Below are positions 35,636 through 44,606 of a DNA stretch of 64,000 nucleotides, in pieces; within the stretch, counting starts at the first letter, position 1; each line of letters starts with the position of its first letter. Made by a program: the position numbers and the translations under genes. A model generated the notes under the pieces. The model was not told the origin of the DNA. It saw only the letters and a program-made list of their open reading frames with translations, and ran no database searches. Location: the NCBI GenBank assembly GCA_049472395.1, contig JBLIRR010000005.1, positions 124,001-188,000 on the forward strand. The letters run 5' to 3'. Source of the stretch: JBLIRR01 sp049472395 (GTDB lineage: Bacteria; SZUA-182; DTGQ01; JBLIRR01).

Positions 35636-36958
35636 CTATGCAGCGACGGCGCCTTCATACACGACCTCAATATGCTCCAGATAGAATATGAGTTCATCAA
35701 GGAATCTTTGAATTTCTCTGGCATTCTTATCTATCGCGGTACTGTGAAGCTTGAGTCCCAATTCTGATATCTGATCAAATCCGAATCCACCACCCGATCC
35801 TTTCATCCTATGGGCTATAGTCCTGATAGTTTCAAAATCATCTTGAGCCAGTGATGCCTGCATTTTTTCTGCATCATAACGAATATCCCTGAGATATTCC
35901 GGGATAAGATCTTTAAGATCAGGGTCTGCATAAACAATAATGTTATTATTCTGTTCGCCCGCGTTATCATGGTCTTTTTTACTGGTATCCTGTGTCATGA
36001 CCCCTCCTTTTTTAGGGGATGAATAGGTGAATGGAGAGCTATCCTTCATGTCATTATCCAGTCCTTGAACGTCTGATTTTTTATCAGATGCCTTTTGTTG
36101 ATCCATGGCACCCAAGAACTGCGCGGTAAAATAAAAAGTGCTCCCCTTGTTTACCTCACTGTGTATCCAGATTGAGCCATTCATAAGCTCAACCAGCCGT
36201 TTTGAGATGGCAAGACCAAGGCCCATACCCAGATGCCTTTGGGTCGCTGATGAATCTGATTGCATGAAGATGGAAAAGATTGTATCCATTTTCTCAGATG
36301 GTATCCCAATCCCTGTGTCAGTAACGGAAAAGAGCAGTTCAATGGACCTCTCTCCGGTAGCGTATGTGTTTTGCTTTTTTATAGTAATGCATACTTCGCC
36401 TTTTTCAGTAAATTTGATAGCATTCTCAATCAGATTAGTGAGAATTCGGCGCACACGGCCTGGATCACCCAGCAGCGCAGCAGGGATATCGGGTGAAATA
36501 GTGAAACGAAGATCAAGGCCCTTTTTACGGGCCTGAGGAGCGGTATATTTACAAGTTTGTTCCATAAGAGTGTGAAGATCAAACTCAATCTCTTCAAGCT
36601 TGAATTGCCCAGCGTCTAGTTTTGATATGTCAAGGATATCGTTAATAATATTGATAAGATTTTCTCCCGATGATTGTAATATTTTCACATATTCTTTTTG
36701 CTTAGGGGTCAACGGGGTCCCTGAAAGTAACTCACCCATCCCGATGATTGCGTTCATCGGTGTCCGTATCTCGTGGCTTATGTGTGCCAAGAATTCTGAC
36801 TTGGCTTGGAACGCGGCCTTAGCCTCTATTTGTGCTTTTTGCAGTTCTTTCTCTGCAAGGCAGTGATGATAGAAGCTCTTTTTTAGATAATAGGTGACAA
36901 TAATTCCGTAAATAATAATTATAAGGAGCAGGGAGGATAAAAAAATATAAAATGTCAT
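35636..36958 (-). CDS. Membrane histidine kinase with C-terminal HPt domain
   Basis: 440 residues: one N-terminal membrane helix (residues 5-25), HisKA with His62 in 'FLAHISHEIRTPMN', HATPase_c (about 165-282; 'NLIENAIKFTEKGE', 'DTGIGIPSEKM', 'GMGLGLAI'), an unstructured linker (290-340) and an HPt domain (about 342-435) with His383 in 'TIAHRMKGSGGGFGFD'. Such proteins normally carry a receiver between HATPase and HPt, and here it is absent. There is almost no periplasmic sensor region, so the signal is probably sensed in the membrane or through a partner. Broken receiver domains flank both ends of the gene, so the signalling chain may be damaged. GAGGAAA precedes the ATG. Confidence 0.9.
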   Translation of the reverse strand: MTFYIFLSSLLLIIIIYGIIVTYYLKKSFYHHCLAEKELQKAQIEAKAAFQAKSEFLAHISHEIRTPMNAIIGMGELLSGTPLTPKQKEYVKILQSSGENLINIINDILDISKLDAGQFKLEEIEFDLHTLMEQTCKYTAPQARKKGLDLRFTISPDIPAALLGDPGRVRRILTNLIENAIKFTEKGEVCITIKKQNTYATGERSIELLFSVTDTGIGIPSEKMDTIFSIFMQSDSSATQRHLGMGLGLAISKRLVELMNGSIWIHSEVNKGSTFYFTAQFLGAMDQQKASDKKSDVQGLDNDMKDSSPFTYSSPKKGGVMTQDTSKKDHDNAGEQNNNIIVYADPDLKDLIPEYLRDIRYDAEKMQASLAQDDFETIRTIAHRMKGSGGGFGFDQISELGLKLHSTAIDKNAREIQRFLDELIFYLEHIEVVYEGAVAA

Positions 36959-36979
36959 CTGGGTGATTTCCTCTCTCTC

Positions 36980-37190
36980 CTATTTGTTAAGAATTTTATA
37001 TTCCTTCCCAGCATTATTACATCAAGCAATATGAGGTCCGGGTGAGCATCGTGTATAAGGGCGAATGCGCTGCTCCCCCCTCGGCGCCCATGACATTATA
37101 ACCGGCTTTCTGTAAATAGAGTTCTTCTAATTTATAGATGTAGTGATTATCATCAATACATAGGACTAAAGGTTTTAAGCCATTGTCCAT
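36980..37190 (-). pseudogene. Frameshifted receiver domain
   Basis: Starting at the ATG at 37190 the frame reads 'MDNGLKPLVLCIDDNHYIYK', then 'LYLQKAGYNVMGAEGG'. After one frame change the continuation is 'SAFALIHDAHPDLILLDVIM', with the phospho-acceptor Asp, ending at a stop at 36980. This is a receiver domain broken by a small indel and cut short. It lies directly upstream of the kinase and was probably its partner. Confidence 0.8.
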
Positions 37191-37300
37191 AAGCCTTGTT
37201 GCCCTTCATGCTGAGGTAAAATTACTAACACATATGCTTCTGTTTCAGCTTATCGACATTTTTGGCTCATTATGCCGTGAATATGAGGATTAAATTTTTT

Positions 37301-37615
37301 TTATTTTATACCACGATAATGGGTAGGCTTAGTGACCCTCATTTTATGATCATCGTGCTTGAAGTCTACATGCTTTTCTTTTTTTCTCTGAAAGGCGGGT
37401 ATATCAGACCTATCTTCTTTTTTTAACGAATGATAATGTTTGCCATAGAGTGGATCATAGTGAACAAAAACCTCCTCTCCTTGATCATAGTTAACAATCC
37501 CATACCCCTTTTCGCGATTAAGCCATGTGATGGTCCCACTCTTCCTTTTTAGAGCATTATTATGTCCCTGGTCAAATACTATTTTCTTTAATTTCTTGAA
37601 AATATTACGCTCCAT
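37301..37615 (-). CDS. Cold-shock-domain-like small protein
   Basis: 104 residues. Residues 25-55 ('SGTITWLNREKGYGIVNYDQ', then 'EVFVHYDPL') match the RNP-1-like and RNP-2-like strands of cold-shock/S1-like OB folds that bind single-stranded nucleic acid; the aromatic residues Trp, Tyr and His are kept. The rest is a Lys/His/Asp-rich extension not found in classical CspA proteins (about 70 residues). AAAGGAG stands six bases before the ATG. The gene follows the DUF4404-like gene by 20 bp, so the two are probably co-transcribed. Confidence 0.72.
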   Translation of the reverse strand: MERNIFKKLKKIVFDQGHNNALKRKSGTITWLNREKGYGIVNYDQGEEVFVHYDPLYGKHYHSLKKEDRSDIPAFQRKKEKHVDFKHDDHKMRVTKPTHYRGIK

Positions 37616-37635
37616 TTTTTTTCTCCTTTCCTGAT

Positions 37636-37908
37636 CTAAATACCCATATTGCTAAGGGTATCGATCACTTGTTTCATGGTCAATGTAAGAGTAGGATGCG
37701 CCTTTTCAAAATAATGAATAGCTTTAGTAAGCTGTGTGATTAAGGAATTGTGCTGACGGGATTGGTTGATGCCCCTGTGATCGAGAACGTTTTGAATATC
37801 ACTTTTTAACATGGTAAGCAATCTGCGGTCATTTTCATCGACAGATTGGATATCCTCAAGCTCATTGTGGAGTTGTGTAAGTAATGCATGAATATTTTGT
37901 TTTTGCAT
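37636..37908 (-). CDS. DUF4404-like protein
   Basis: A helical protein of 90 residues. 'LLTQLHNELEDIQSVDENDR' and 'LLTMLKSDIQNVLDH' match the first helices of the DUF4404 family, small proteins of unknown function. The ATG at 37908 is preferred over a GTG at 37941 because a promoter with its -10 at 37951-37956 would start transcription almost at the GTG. No clear ribosome-binding site was found. It probably heads a two-gene transcript with the cold-shock-like gene. Confidence 0.6.
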   Translation of the reverse strand: MQKQNIHALLTQLHNELEDIQSVDENDRRLLTMLKSDIQNVLDHRGINQSRQHNSLITQLTKAIHYFEKAHPTLTLTMKQVIDTLSNMGI

Positions 37909-37950
37909 ACGCAAAATCCATGAAATCAAAAGTAACAACACTTATAATAT

Positions 37951-37978
37951 AGTATACCATTTTCTCTCCCGTATGCAA
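37951..37978 (-). promoter_or_regulatory. Sigma-70-type promoter
   Basis: On the minus strand: TTGCAT (37973-37978), 16-bp spacer, TATACT (37951-37956). It would drive the DUF4404-like and cold-shock-like genes. Confidence 0.55.
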
Positions 37979-37995
37979 ATGTGTATATTTTCATC

Positions 37996-40287
37996 TCAGT
38001 TTCTGCTCTGGATACCATCTATATACCCGACCACATTGGATGAGATATTAGCAGCATTGGCCTCATCCGTATCAATATGCATGGCCAGATTATAATCAGG
38101 ATTGACTCTGATAAGCACATCACCGAAAATCAGCTCCCTGTCGCCTTCTACGCTTACGCGTACTATGTATTTATCCCGGAGGCCAAATTGCAGAGCATTT
38201 TGTGGTGACATATGAATGTGGCGCATTGCGCAAATAACTCCTTTCTCTATTTTGATTGATCCGTACGTTCCTTCAATGGTGATGCCTGGTGTGTTTTCAA
38301 GATCCCCTGATTCACGAATAGGAGGATGAATCCCGAGCTTAAATTGCTCTGTCATGGAAATTTCAACCTGTGTTTCCTTTCTCGGCGGACCAAGGACACG
38401 CACTCGTTCTACTTTACCCTTGGGGCCTATTAAGGTAACCTTTTCCTCACATGCATATTGGCCTGGCTGCGACAAGTCGGTAACAGGGGTCAACTGGTGC
38501 CCCGGACCAAAAAGCGCCGCAACATGTGCAGGACAGAGGTGAACATGGTGAGCGGAAACTTCAATTGGCACCGGTAAAGGCTCCTGTTTATTGAGGAGTA
38601 TCGAGATATCCTTTTTCTTTACTGTCCGGATAGTTTCCCGTGCGATCATTCGTTCTTCATCAGTAGGAATTACCAGGACCCTGACCGATGCAATGTCTGT
38701 TGAGATGTCATATACGAGGTTTTTGCCCTCAGCCTCTCTGTTTTTCTTTTCATCAATGATGATACCCATGCACTCAAGTCCCTGGCAGGCCAAACTTCGT
38801 ACCCCAGGACTTCCCATGCCAATTCCACCTGTAAAAATAAGGACATCCAGACCTTGCATAGCTGCGACATACGCACCAATGCATTTCCTTACCTGATAGC
38901 AGAAGCTTTTGTAAGCAAGTAAGGATCGATGATGCCCTTCCTGCGCTTTCTGTTCTATGTCTCTCATATCATGGGATATGCCTGATAGCCCTTTAAGACC
39001 ACTTTTATTGTTGATAAGAGTGTTGAGATCATCAACTGACATCTGTTTACTTTTCATCAAATGAGTGAGCACTCCCGGATCAACATCGCCGCATCGTGTG
39101 CCCATAATAAGTCCTGCTGTCGGCGTCATGCCCATTGTTGTATCAACCGATCTTCCGTGATCAATCGCACACATGGAAGCACCATTACCCAGATGACAGC
39201 TTATAATCTCAAGACTGTTAAATGATCGTTTAAGCACTTCTGCTGCTTTCAGCGACACATATAAATGTGACATGCCATGAAAACCGTAGCGTCGTATGCC
39301 CTCTTCTTTATACAACTCATAGGGAAGTCCGAATAAATAAGCATAGGGTGGGAGAGTGTGGTGAAATGATGTATCGAAGACAGCGACGTGGAATGCCTCC
39401 GGGAATGCCTGCATCGCCTCTTTAATACCCACCAGATTAATTGGATTATGCAAGGGAGCCAGGTGCGAGACTTTCTCAATAATGTTGATGACTTTATCAT
39501 CAATAATCACGGAACTTGTAAATTCACTTCCCCCATGAACAACCCTGTGACCGACTGCGGTTATTTCTGAAGGTGAGGAAATACCTGTGTTCCCTGATGA
39601 GGTGAGCTGCGAGAGCATTATGGAAAAAGCTTCTTTATGATCCCTGCAAGAGTTTTGAATTATTCCACTAGATCCGATATTTTCAATATTTCCCTTTATA
39701 TTAAATTGTTCATTTCCCGTATCAAAAAGATGGTATTTAAGGGATGATGAACCACAGTTTATCACTAAGAGCTTTGCCGGTGTATCGGTCTTGAGTTTAA
39801 ATCCGTATGGATCATCACTTTTTTTTAAGGCTGCAGCAATAAGGTCCCTGCCACTTTCATCTTTGGTCCATATTTTTGACCGCTCGCTGAGAAGTCGTGA
39901 AAGATACATTACTGCCGGCGGGTAGGTAATAAGGAGTCTTGAAAATAGATCATGGGGTATGAATAAGGCTTTACATCTGCTAATGCCGATAATATCCGCA
40001 GTTGTTCTGTCCCCTGTCATGAGCGATATTTCTCCAAAAATATCACCGGATTTTAAAAGAGCAATACGATATTTCTCCCCCGCATCATCAGTAACAGAAG
40101 CCTCAGCTTCTCCTTCAATCAAGATGCCGAGAAATCTTCCAATCTCACCGAATTCTATTACCGCTTCATTTCCCTCAAACGTCGTAAGATGAGACCCTTC
40201 TATAAGTTCGGTTAATTTGTCCTCAGGAAAATTATGAAAGAGCTCTACCTTTGTTGCTAAGAATTGTTTTATTTCTTCTTTGTTCAT
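37996..40287 (-). CDS. cNMP-binding / acetate kinase / PduL phosphotransacylase fusion
   Basis: 763 residues. Residues 1-145 are a Crp-type cyclic-nucleotide-binding domain with the phosphate-binding cassette 'GDIFGEISLMTGDRTTA' (Glu86, Arg94). Residues about 172-556 are a complete acetate kinase ('LLVINCGSSSLKYHLFD', 'GHRVVHGG', 'VFDTSFHHTLP', 'RRYGFHGMSH', 'SCHLGNGAS', 'FTGGIG'). Residues about 572-763 are a PduL-type phosphate acyltransferase with both zinc motifs ('SAHHVHL' 578-584 and 'MRHIHMS') and the late 'AMHIDTDEANAA'. The chain should convert acetyl-CoA and phosphate, through acetyl phosphate, to acetate and ATP, or the reverse, under control of a bound nucleotide (inference). GAGGA precedes the ATG. 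No microcompartment gene is nearby and the PduL part has no encapsulation tail. Confidence 0.93.
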   Translation of the reverse strand: MNKEEIKQFLATKVELFHNFPEDKLTELIEGSHLTTFEGNEAVIEFGEIGRFLGILIEGEAEASVTDDAGEKYRIALLKSGDIFGEISLMTGDRTTADIIGISRCKALFIPHDLFSRLLITYPPAVMYLSRLLSERSKIWTKDESGRDLIAAALKKSDDPYGFKLKTDTPAKLLVINCGSSSLKYHLFDTGNEQFNIKGNIENIGSSGIIQNSCRDHKEAFSIMLSQLTSSGNTGISSPSEITAVGHRVVHGGSEFTSSVIIDDKVINIIEKVSHLAPLHNPINLVGIKEAMQAFPEAFHVAVFDTSFHHTLPPYAYLFGLPYELYKEEGIRRYGFHGMSHLYVSLKAAEVLKRSFNSLEIISCHLGNGASMCAIDHGRSVDTTMGMTPTAGLIMGTRCGDVDPGVLTHLMKSKQMSVDDLNTLINNKSGLKGLSGISHDMRDIEQKAQEGHHRSLLAYKSFCYQVRKCIGAYVAAMQGLDVLIFTGGIGMGSPGVRSLACQGLECMGIIIDEKKNREAEGKNLVYDISTDIASVRVLVIPTDEERMIARETIRTVKKKDISILLNKQEPLPVPIEVSAHHVHLCPAHVAALFGPGHQLTPVTDLSQPGQYACEEKVTLIGPKGKVERVRVLGPPRKETQVEISMTEQFKLGIHPPIRESGDLENTPGITIEGTYGSIKIEKGVICAMRHIHMSPQNALQFGLRDKYIVRVSVEGDRELIFGDVLIRVNPDYNLAMHIDTDEANAANISSNVVGYIDGIQSRN

Positions 40288-40412
40288 AGGATAATCCTCA
40301 TTTTACTCCCTCATTCCATTCCCCTCTTTCGACCATTACCATTCATATCGTACATTTACATGAGCATCTTCTCTACCCGGACAAAATGATGTGGACGAAT
40401 ATGGTTCAATTG

Positions 40413-42938
40413 TTAGGGTGTGTGCTTATAAGGGCGCTTCATAGAATGAGCTTTTGCTTTTACAGGTTTTGCATGCCAAATTTTCTCTGTATATTCTTTA
40501 ATAGTCCTATCACTTGAGAATTTGCCCATGTTAGCCAGGTTGAGGATTGACATTTTATTCCAGGCATCCTGATCCTGATACAGGCTGCTCACTCTTTCTT
40601 GACACATGACATAGGCTTGGAAATCAGCCAGAATGAAAAAGGGATCACCCCCATAGAGCAATGAGTCGGTGATGGGTTTGAAAAGATCAGGTTGTCCGGG
40701 ATTGAGCATACCAGAGGAAATCATATCGATTACAGCCTTAAGCTCCTGATTTTTATTATACCAATCAATGGAAGCGTATCCGCATTCTCTGAGATTCTTG
40801 ACACCCTCGGCATTTAATCCGAAAATAAAAATATTGTCATACCCTATTTCTTCTCGCATTTCAATATTTGCACCATCAAGGGTCCCGATTGTCAGGGCCC
40901 CGTTAAGAGCGAATTTCATATTCCCGGTCCCTGATGCTTCCATGCCAGCGGTCGATATTTGTTCGGAGAGATCAGCTGAAGGAATAATCTTCTGCGCAAG
41001 GGAAACACAATAATTGCTAAGGAATACCACCTTGATTCTGTCCTCTATCGCCGGATCATTATTAACCATGGTTGCGACACTATTGATCAATTTAATAATG
41101 AGCTTGGCTTTATAATAACTGGGCGCTGCCTTACCGGCGAAAATAAAGGTACGGGGGACACAATCCGGAATGCGTTTCTCTTTTATTGCCGTATAGAGCC
41201 TGAGGATATTAAGTACATTGAGAAGCTGCCTTTTGTATTCATGGATTCGTTTTACCTGGACATCAAAAAGGGAATGGGGATTTACCGTGATCCCATTATG
41301 TTCCTTTATGTAAGCAGCAAGAATTTCTTTGTTTTTGTGTTTAATTGTATGCCATGATTTTTGAAAATCCTTTTTCGCAGCCCAGGGGATCAATTGTTTC
41401 AGCTCACGCAAATCAGTTATCCATTTCTCTCCAATTGTGTTGGTGATGAGCTGGGAGAGCGATGGATTAGCAAGGAGCAACCACCTTCTTTGAGTAATGC
41501 CATTGGTTATGTTAATAAATTTTTTTGGCCAGAGCTGGGAAAAATCTAAAAAAAGTTTCTTTTTGACAAGCTCTGTGTGCAGAGCCGATACACCATTCAC
41601 CGCATGGGAGCCGACTATGGCAAGGTGAGACATGCGCACTGCTTTTCCGGGGTATTCCTGGATTATGGACATACGCCCTATTTTCCCCGGATCGTGAGGG
41701 TATTGTTGACTGACGTTCTCAAGGAATTGACGGTTTATTTCATATATAATCTGCATATGACGGGGAAGGAGGGATTCCATGATGCTGACGGGCCATAATT
41801 CCAATGCCTCCGGCATCATGGTATGGTTTGTATAGGCGCAGGTGTGAACACAGATTTCCCATGCCTGAGCCCAGCCGATCTTTTCTATATCGACTAAAAA
41901 TCTCATCAGCTCTGCAATAACAAGGGCCGGATGGGTATCGTTTAACTGAATAGCAACCTTCTCATGCAGATTTAAAACCGACGGATTTTTCACCTTATGA
42001 CGGCGAATAATATCCTGGATAGTGGCTGAAACGAAAAAATATTCTTGTTTCAGCCTGAGTTCTTTTCCCGGAAGGATGTCATCCTTGGGATACAGAACGC
42101 TGGAAATGGTTTCTGATTTTATTTTGCTTTGAACAGCCCCTATATAGTCTCCCATATTAAATTCGCTGAGCTCAAACTCTTGTGTGGCCTTGGCTGACCA
42201 GAGTCTTAAAGTATTCACCGTAGGTGATTTGTAGCCTGGGATAGGGATATCATACGCGAGCGCATACACTTTCTCTGTGTTTACCCACTCATACACCACA
42301 TTTCCCATATCATCCTTATAATTTTTTACATTGCCGTGAAAATGAATAGTATACTGGTATTCCGGTCTCATTATTTCCCATGGATACCCTGCACGGAGCC
42401 AGTTTTCAGGTTTCTCAACCTGATACCCATCGCGTATTTCCTGTTCAAAGATACCATAGTCATATCTGATACCGTATCCTTCACCGGGAATCTGCAATGT
42501 GGCCAGGGAGTCCAGAAAGCACGCTGCCAAACGACCCAATCCTCCGTTGCCAAGACCAGCATCCACTTCCAGTTTACTCAAATCCTCTAACGAATAGCCG
42601 AATTCTTTCAACGCCTCTTCCATTTCCTTGAGTATTCCGAGGTTGAGGAGGGCATTATTAAGGGCACGCCCCATAAGAAACTCCATTGAGAGATAATATA
42701 CTCGCTTCGCGTTTTTATCATAATAGGTCTGATTCGCATCATTCCATCGTTCCATTAAACGGTCCTTTACGGCATATGCAGCGCTCTTATAACAATCAAG
42801 TGCTTCTGTGGTATACCGTGTCTTTGATTGTGTATATTCCAAATGATTTGCAAAGGATCGCTGCAATGCTTTTTTGTCATACCCCAAATAATCTGTTTCG
42901 ATTAAGGCCCAGAGTTTTTCCTGATCAGGCTTAGTCAT
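40413..42938 (-). CDS. glgP: Glycogen/starch (maltodextrin) phosphorylase
   Basis: A GT35 enzyme of 841 residues, normal for the family. It releases glucose 1-phosphate from alpha-1,4-glucans with phosphate, using pyridoxal phosphate. Visible signatures: 'RVYYLSMEFLMGRALNNALL', 'GLGNGGLGRLAACFLDSLA', 'QLNDTHPALVIAELMR' and the PLP segment 'MEASGTGNMKFALNGAL' with Lys675. I placed the start at 42938, where GGGAGG lies 9 nt upstream, eight codons inside the longest frame. The short N-terminus means no visible AMP/phosphoserine regulatory extension. It is divergent from the heat-shock genes. Confidence 0.96.
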   Translation of the reverse strand: MTKPDQEKLWALIETDYLGYDKKALQRSFANHLEYTQSKTRYTTEALDCYKSAAYAVKDRLMERWNDANQTYYDKNAKRVYYLSMEFLMGRALNNALLNLGILKEMEEALKEFGYSLEDLSKLEVDAGLGNGGLGRLAACFLDSLATLQIPGEGYGIRYDYGIFEQEIRDGYQVEKPENWLRAGYPWEIMRPEYQYTIHFHGNVKNYKDDMGNVVYEWVNTEKVYALAYDIPIPGYKSPTVNTLRLWSAKATQEFELSEFNMGDYIGAVQSKIKSETISSVLYPKDDILPGKELRLKQEYFFVSATIQDIIRRHKVKNPSVLNLHEKVAIQLNDTHPALVIAELMRFLVDIEKIGWAQAWEICVHTCAYTNHTMMPEALELWPVSIMESLLPRHMQIIYEINRQFLENVSQQYPHDPGKIGRMSIIQEYPGKAVRMSHLAIVGSHAVNGVSALHTELVKKKLFLDFSQLWPKKFINITNGITQRRWLLLANPSLSQLITNTIGEKWITDLRELKQLIPWAAKKDFQKSWHTIKHKNKEILAAYIKEHNGITVNPHSLFDVQVKRIHEYKRQLLNVLNILRLYTAIKEKRIPDCVPRTFIFAGKAAPSYYKAKLIIKLINSVATMVNNDPAIEDRIKVVFLSNYCVSLAQKIIPSADLSEQISTAGMEASGTGNMKFALNGALTIGTLDGANIEMREEIGYDNIFIFGLNAEGVKNLRECGYASIDWYNKNQELKAVIDMISSGMLNPGQPDLFKPITDSLLYGGDPFFILADFQAYVMCQERVSSLYQDQDAWNKMSILNLANMGKFSSDRTIKEYTEKIWHAKPVKAKAHSMKRPYKHTP

Positions 42939-43122
42939 GAAGAAATCCTCCCTTCCAAACAAGTAAAATCATATCAATGTTATGGCATGTAATCTCACCC
43001 GTATTCTAAAGAAAATTTTTTTTAATTTCAATAGACCATGCATCAGGGCAATCGGATGAAAAAATTCATCCTGTGCAATTTACTATATTCTGAAAGGACA
43101 TAATGTGGACTTTTTTAAATTA

Positions 43123-43186
43123 ACCACAGAGAGCACGGAGGACACGGAGATTCATACTCACTCTGTGATCTCTGTGTCCTCTGTGG
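43123..43186. repeat. Palindromic 'ACCACAGAG' element
   Basis: An imperfect inverted repeat: the left arm begins ACCACAGAGAGCACGGAG and the right arm ends CTCTGTGTCCTCTGTGGT. Inside each arm a roughly 9-bp unit (CACGGAGGA-like) recurs. It could fold as one long hairpin. The design is that of small REP-like intergenic elements. Confidence 0.7.
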
Positions 43187-43229
43187 TAAAATAATAATCC
43201 CTGTGAGTGAGTTTTGTAGGTATATTGTC

Positions 43230-43368
43230 GACAGGATAACAGGATTAACAAGATAATTTTACAATCCTATGGATCATTCATTTAACTCCCTGACCCTCTG
43301 CTTGATTTCAAGATTCTTCTATTTCAGAATTCACTATATTTATATCTTGTGTATCCTGTTATCCTGTC
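43230..43368. repeat. Inverted repeat 'GACAGGATAACAGGAT'
   Basis: The left arm (43230-43255, GACAGGATAACAGGATTAAC...) and the right arm (43344-43368, ...ATCCTGTTATCCTGTC) are inverted copies about 90 bp apart. A single arm recurs at 55435-55462, so this is a dispersed element. Confidence 0.75.
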
Positions 43369-43541
43369 AAATATTTTTTCTAATGGGATGATATATTCCC
43401 CTTATGAGGGCTTTATTTCAGCTGTCTCCTGTATTCAAGGGAAAAGTATTACCCAAAAAAAGAGTACGATTATACCCATTTGTCTCTGTGCACTCATTGA
43501 TCAATTCATATAACCTATTGATATAATTAAATTTTCATTTT

Positions 43542-43558
43542 TTGGCACGATATTTGTT
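43542..43558 (+). promoter_or_regulatory. Sigma-54-type (-24/-12) promoter of the sHSP operon
   Basis: TTGGCACG-N4-TTGTT fits the RpoN consensus TTGGCACG-N4-TTGCW with one mismatch (C to T in the -12 element). The GG and the G are at the required 10-bp spacing. It lies 140 bp upstream of the first small heat-shock gene. An RpoN-type enhancer-binding activator would be needed; none is in the window. Confidence 0.6.
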
Positions 43559-43696
43559 TTCTAATATAGATAAAAACGCAATCAAGCATTCTTGAGAGAG
43601 ATGAGGTGAGAGAGATAAGGTAGTGAAAGGGGGGCTTTGATTGATAGAAATAGTAGTCAAATAAATAACATTTAACATTAAAAGGAGGGATGACAT

Positions 43697-44125
43697 ATGT
43701 TTTGGACAGATTTTGATTTAGTTACCCCATGGAGGGACCTTTATAGGCTAAAAGATGAAATGGATAGAGTATTTTCCGATTATAAGGTACAAACTTCTAC
43801 TGAGTACCCTGCGATCAATATTTGGTCGGGGGCAGATGAGGCTTTGCTTACCGCGGAGCTTCCTGGAATCGATGCACAAAGTATTGAGCTATCCATAAGT
43901 GGTGATACGCTCACACTGAAAGGTGAACGTCATGCAGAAGAGCTCAAAGATGAAGAGAGTTACCACAGGCAAGAGCGTCCATACGGCAAGTTTGTAAGGT
44001 CCGTTAAATTACCGTTTGTGGTGGACAGCAATAAAGTTGCAGCTGAATATGCGAACGGTGTCCTAAAAATTACATTACCTAAAGCAGAAAGTGAGAAACA
44101 GAGGAAAATAACGATTAAATCATAA
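43697..44125 (+). CDS. Small heat-shock protein (Hsp20 family), first of three
   Basis: 142 residues with one alpha-crystallin domain (about residues 35-135). It is an ATP-independent chaperone that holds unfolding proteins in large cytoplasmic oligomers. Visible signatures: 'DEALLTAELPGIDAQSIELS', 'LTLKGERHAEE', 'YHRQERPYGKFVRSVKLPF' and the 'GVLKITLPKAE' strand, followed by a short basic tail. AAAAGGAGGG precedes the ATG. It starts a three-gene operon (39 bp to the next gene), behind a sigma-54-like promoter. Confidence 0.95.
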   Translation: MFWTDFDLVTPWRDLYRLKDEMDRVFSDYKVQTSTEYPAINIWSGADEALLTAELPGIDAQSIELSISGDTLTLKGERHAEELKDEESYHRQERPYGKFVRSVKLPFVVDSNKVAAEYANGVLKITLPKAESEKQRKITIKS

Positions 44126-44164
44126 TAGATAAAACATTTTAAACTTTAAAGGAGGTGCTTTATT

Positions 44165-44569
44165 ATGGCTAATGATAGAAAAGAACTCACAAAAAAAGAA
44201 GTTCAGCATCCTGCAGAAGTTGAACGTACTCAAAACAGAAAAGTGTTTGTACCGAAGGTTGATATATTCGAAAGGGGAGATGATACTATTCTTCTTGCTG
44301 ATTTGCCGGGTGTTGACGAAAAGTCCGTAGATATTAATTTGGATAAAAATGTACTGACAATCACGGGAGTTGTCGATGCGAAGAAAGCTGATGGGTATCG
44401 GCTTGCATATGCAGAGTATGAAACTGGGGATTATCAGCGTTCCTTTACCTTATCAAATGAGATTAATAAGGATAAGATCGAAGCTACTATGAAGAATGGT
44501 GTCTTGCGTCTTCATCTCCCAAAGGCTGAAGAAGCAAAGCCAAAAAAGATTGCCGTAAAGAGCGGCTAA
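44165..44569 (+). CDS. Small heat-shock protein (Hsp20 family), second of three
   Basis: 134 residues. The alpha-crystallin domain (about 25-134) shows 'ILLADLPGVDEKSVDINLD', 'LTITGVVDAKK', 'YETGDYQRSFTLSNEIN' and 'GVLRLHLPKAEEAKPKKI'. The N-terminal arm is very short and charged (KKEVQHPAEVERTQ), unlike the Phe-rich arms of its neighbours. This suggests a subunit that modulates mixed oligomers rather than forming large ones alone (inference). Strong AAAGGAGGTG ribosome-binding site. Confidence 0.94.
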   Translation: MANDRKELTKKEVQHPAEVERTQNRKVFVPKVDIFERGDDTILLADLPGVDEKSVDINLDKNVLTITGVVDAKKADGYRLAYAEYETGDYQRSFTLSNEINKDKIEATMKNGVLRLHLPKAEEAKPKKIAVKSG

Positions 44570-44606
44570 TAAATGAGCAATTAAATTATGAAAGGAGGGA
44601 TTGGTT

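Larger units (their letters stand above)
42939..43696. other. 758-bp intergenic region with palindromic repeats and sigma-54-like promoter
   Basis: Between the phosphorylase gene and the heat-shock operon. No gene was seen. It holds two inverted-repeat elements (43123-43186 and 43230-43368) and a sigma-54-type promoter (43542-43558), each listed separately. Confidence 0.7.

Noticed and set aside
43500..43696. CIRCE (HrcA) operator before the sHSP genes
   Set aside because: No TTAGCACTC-N9-GAGTGCTAA pattern is present.
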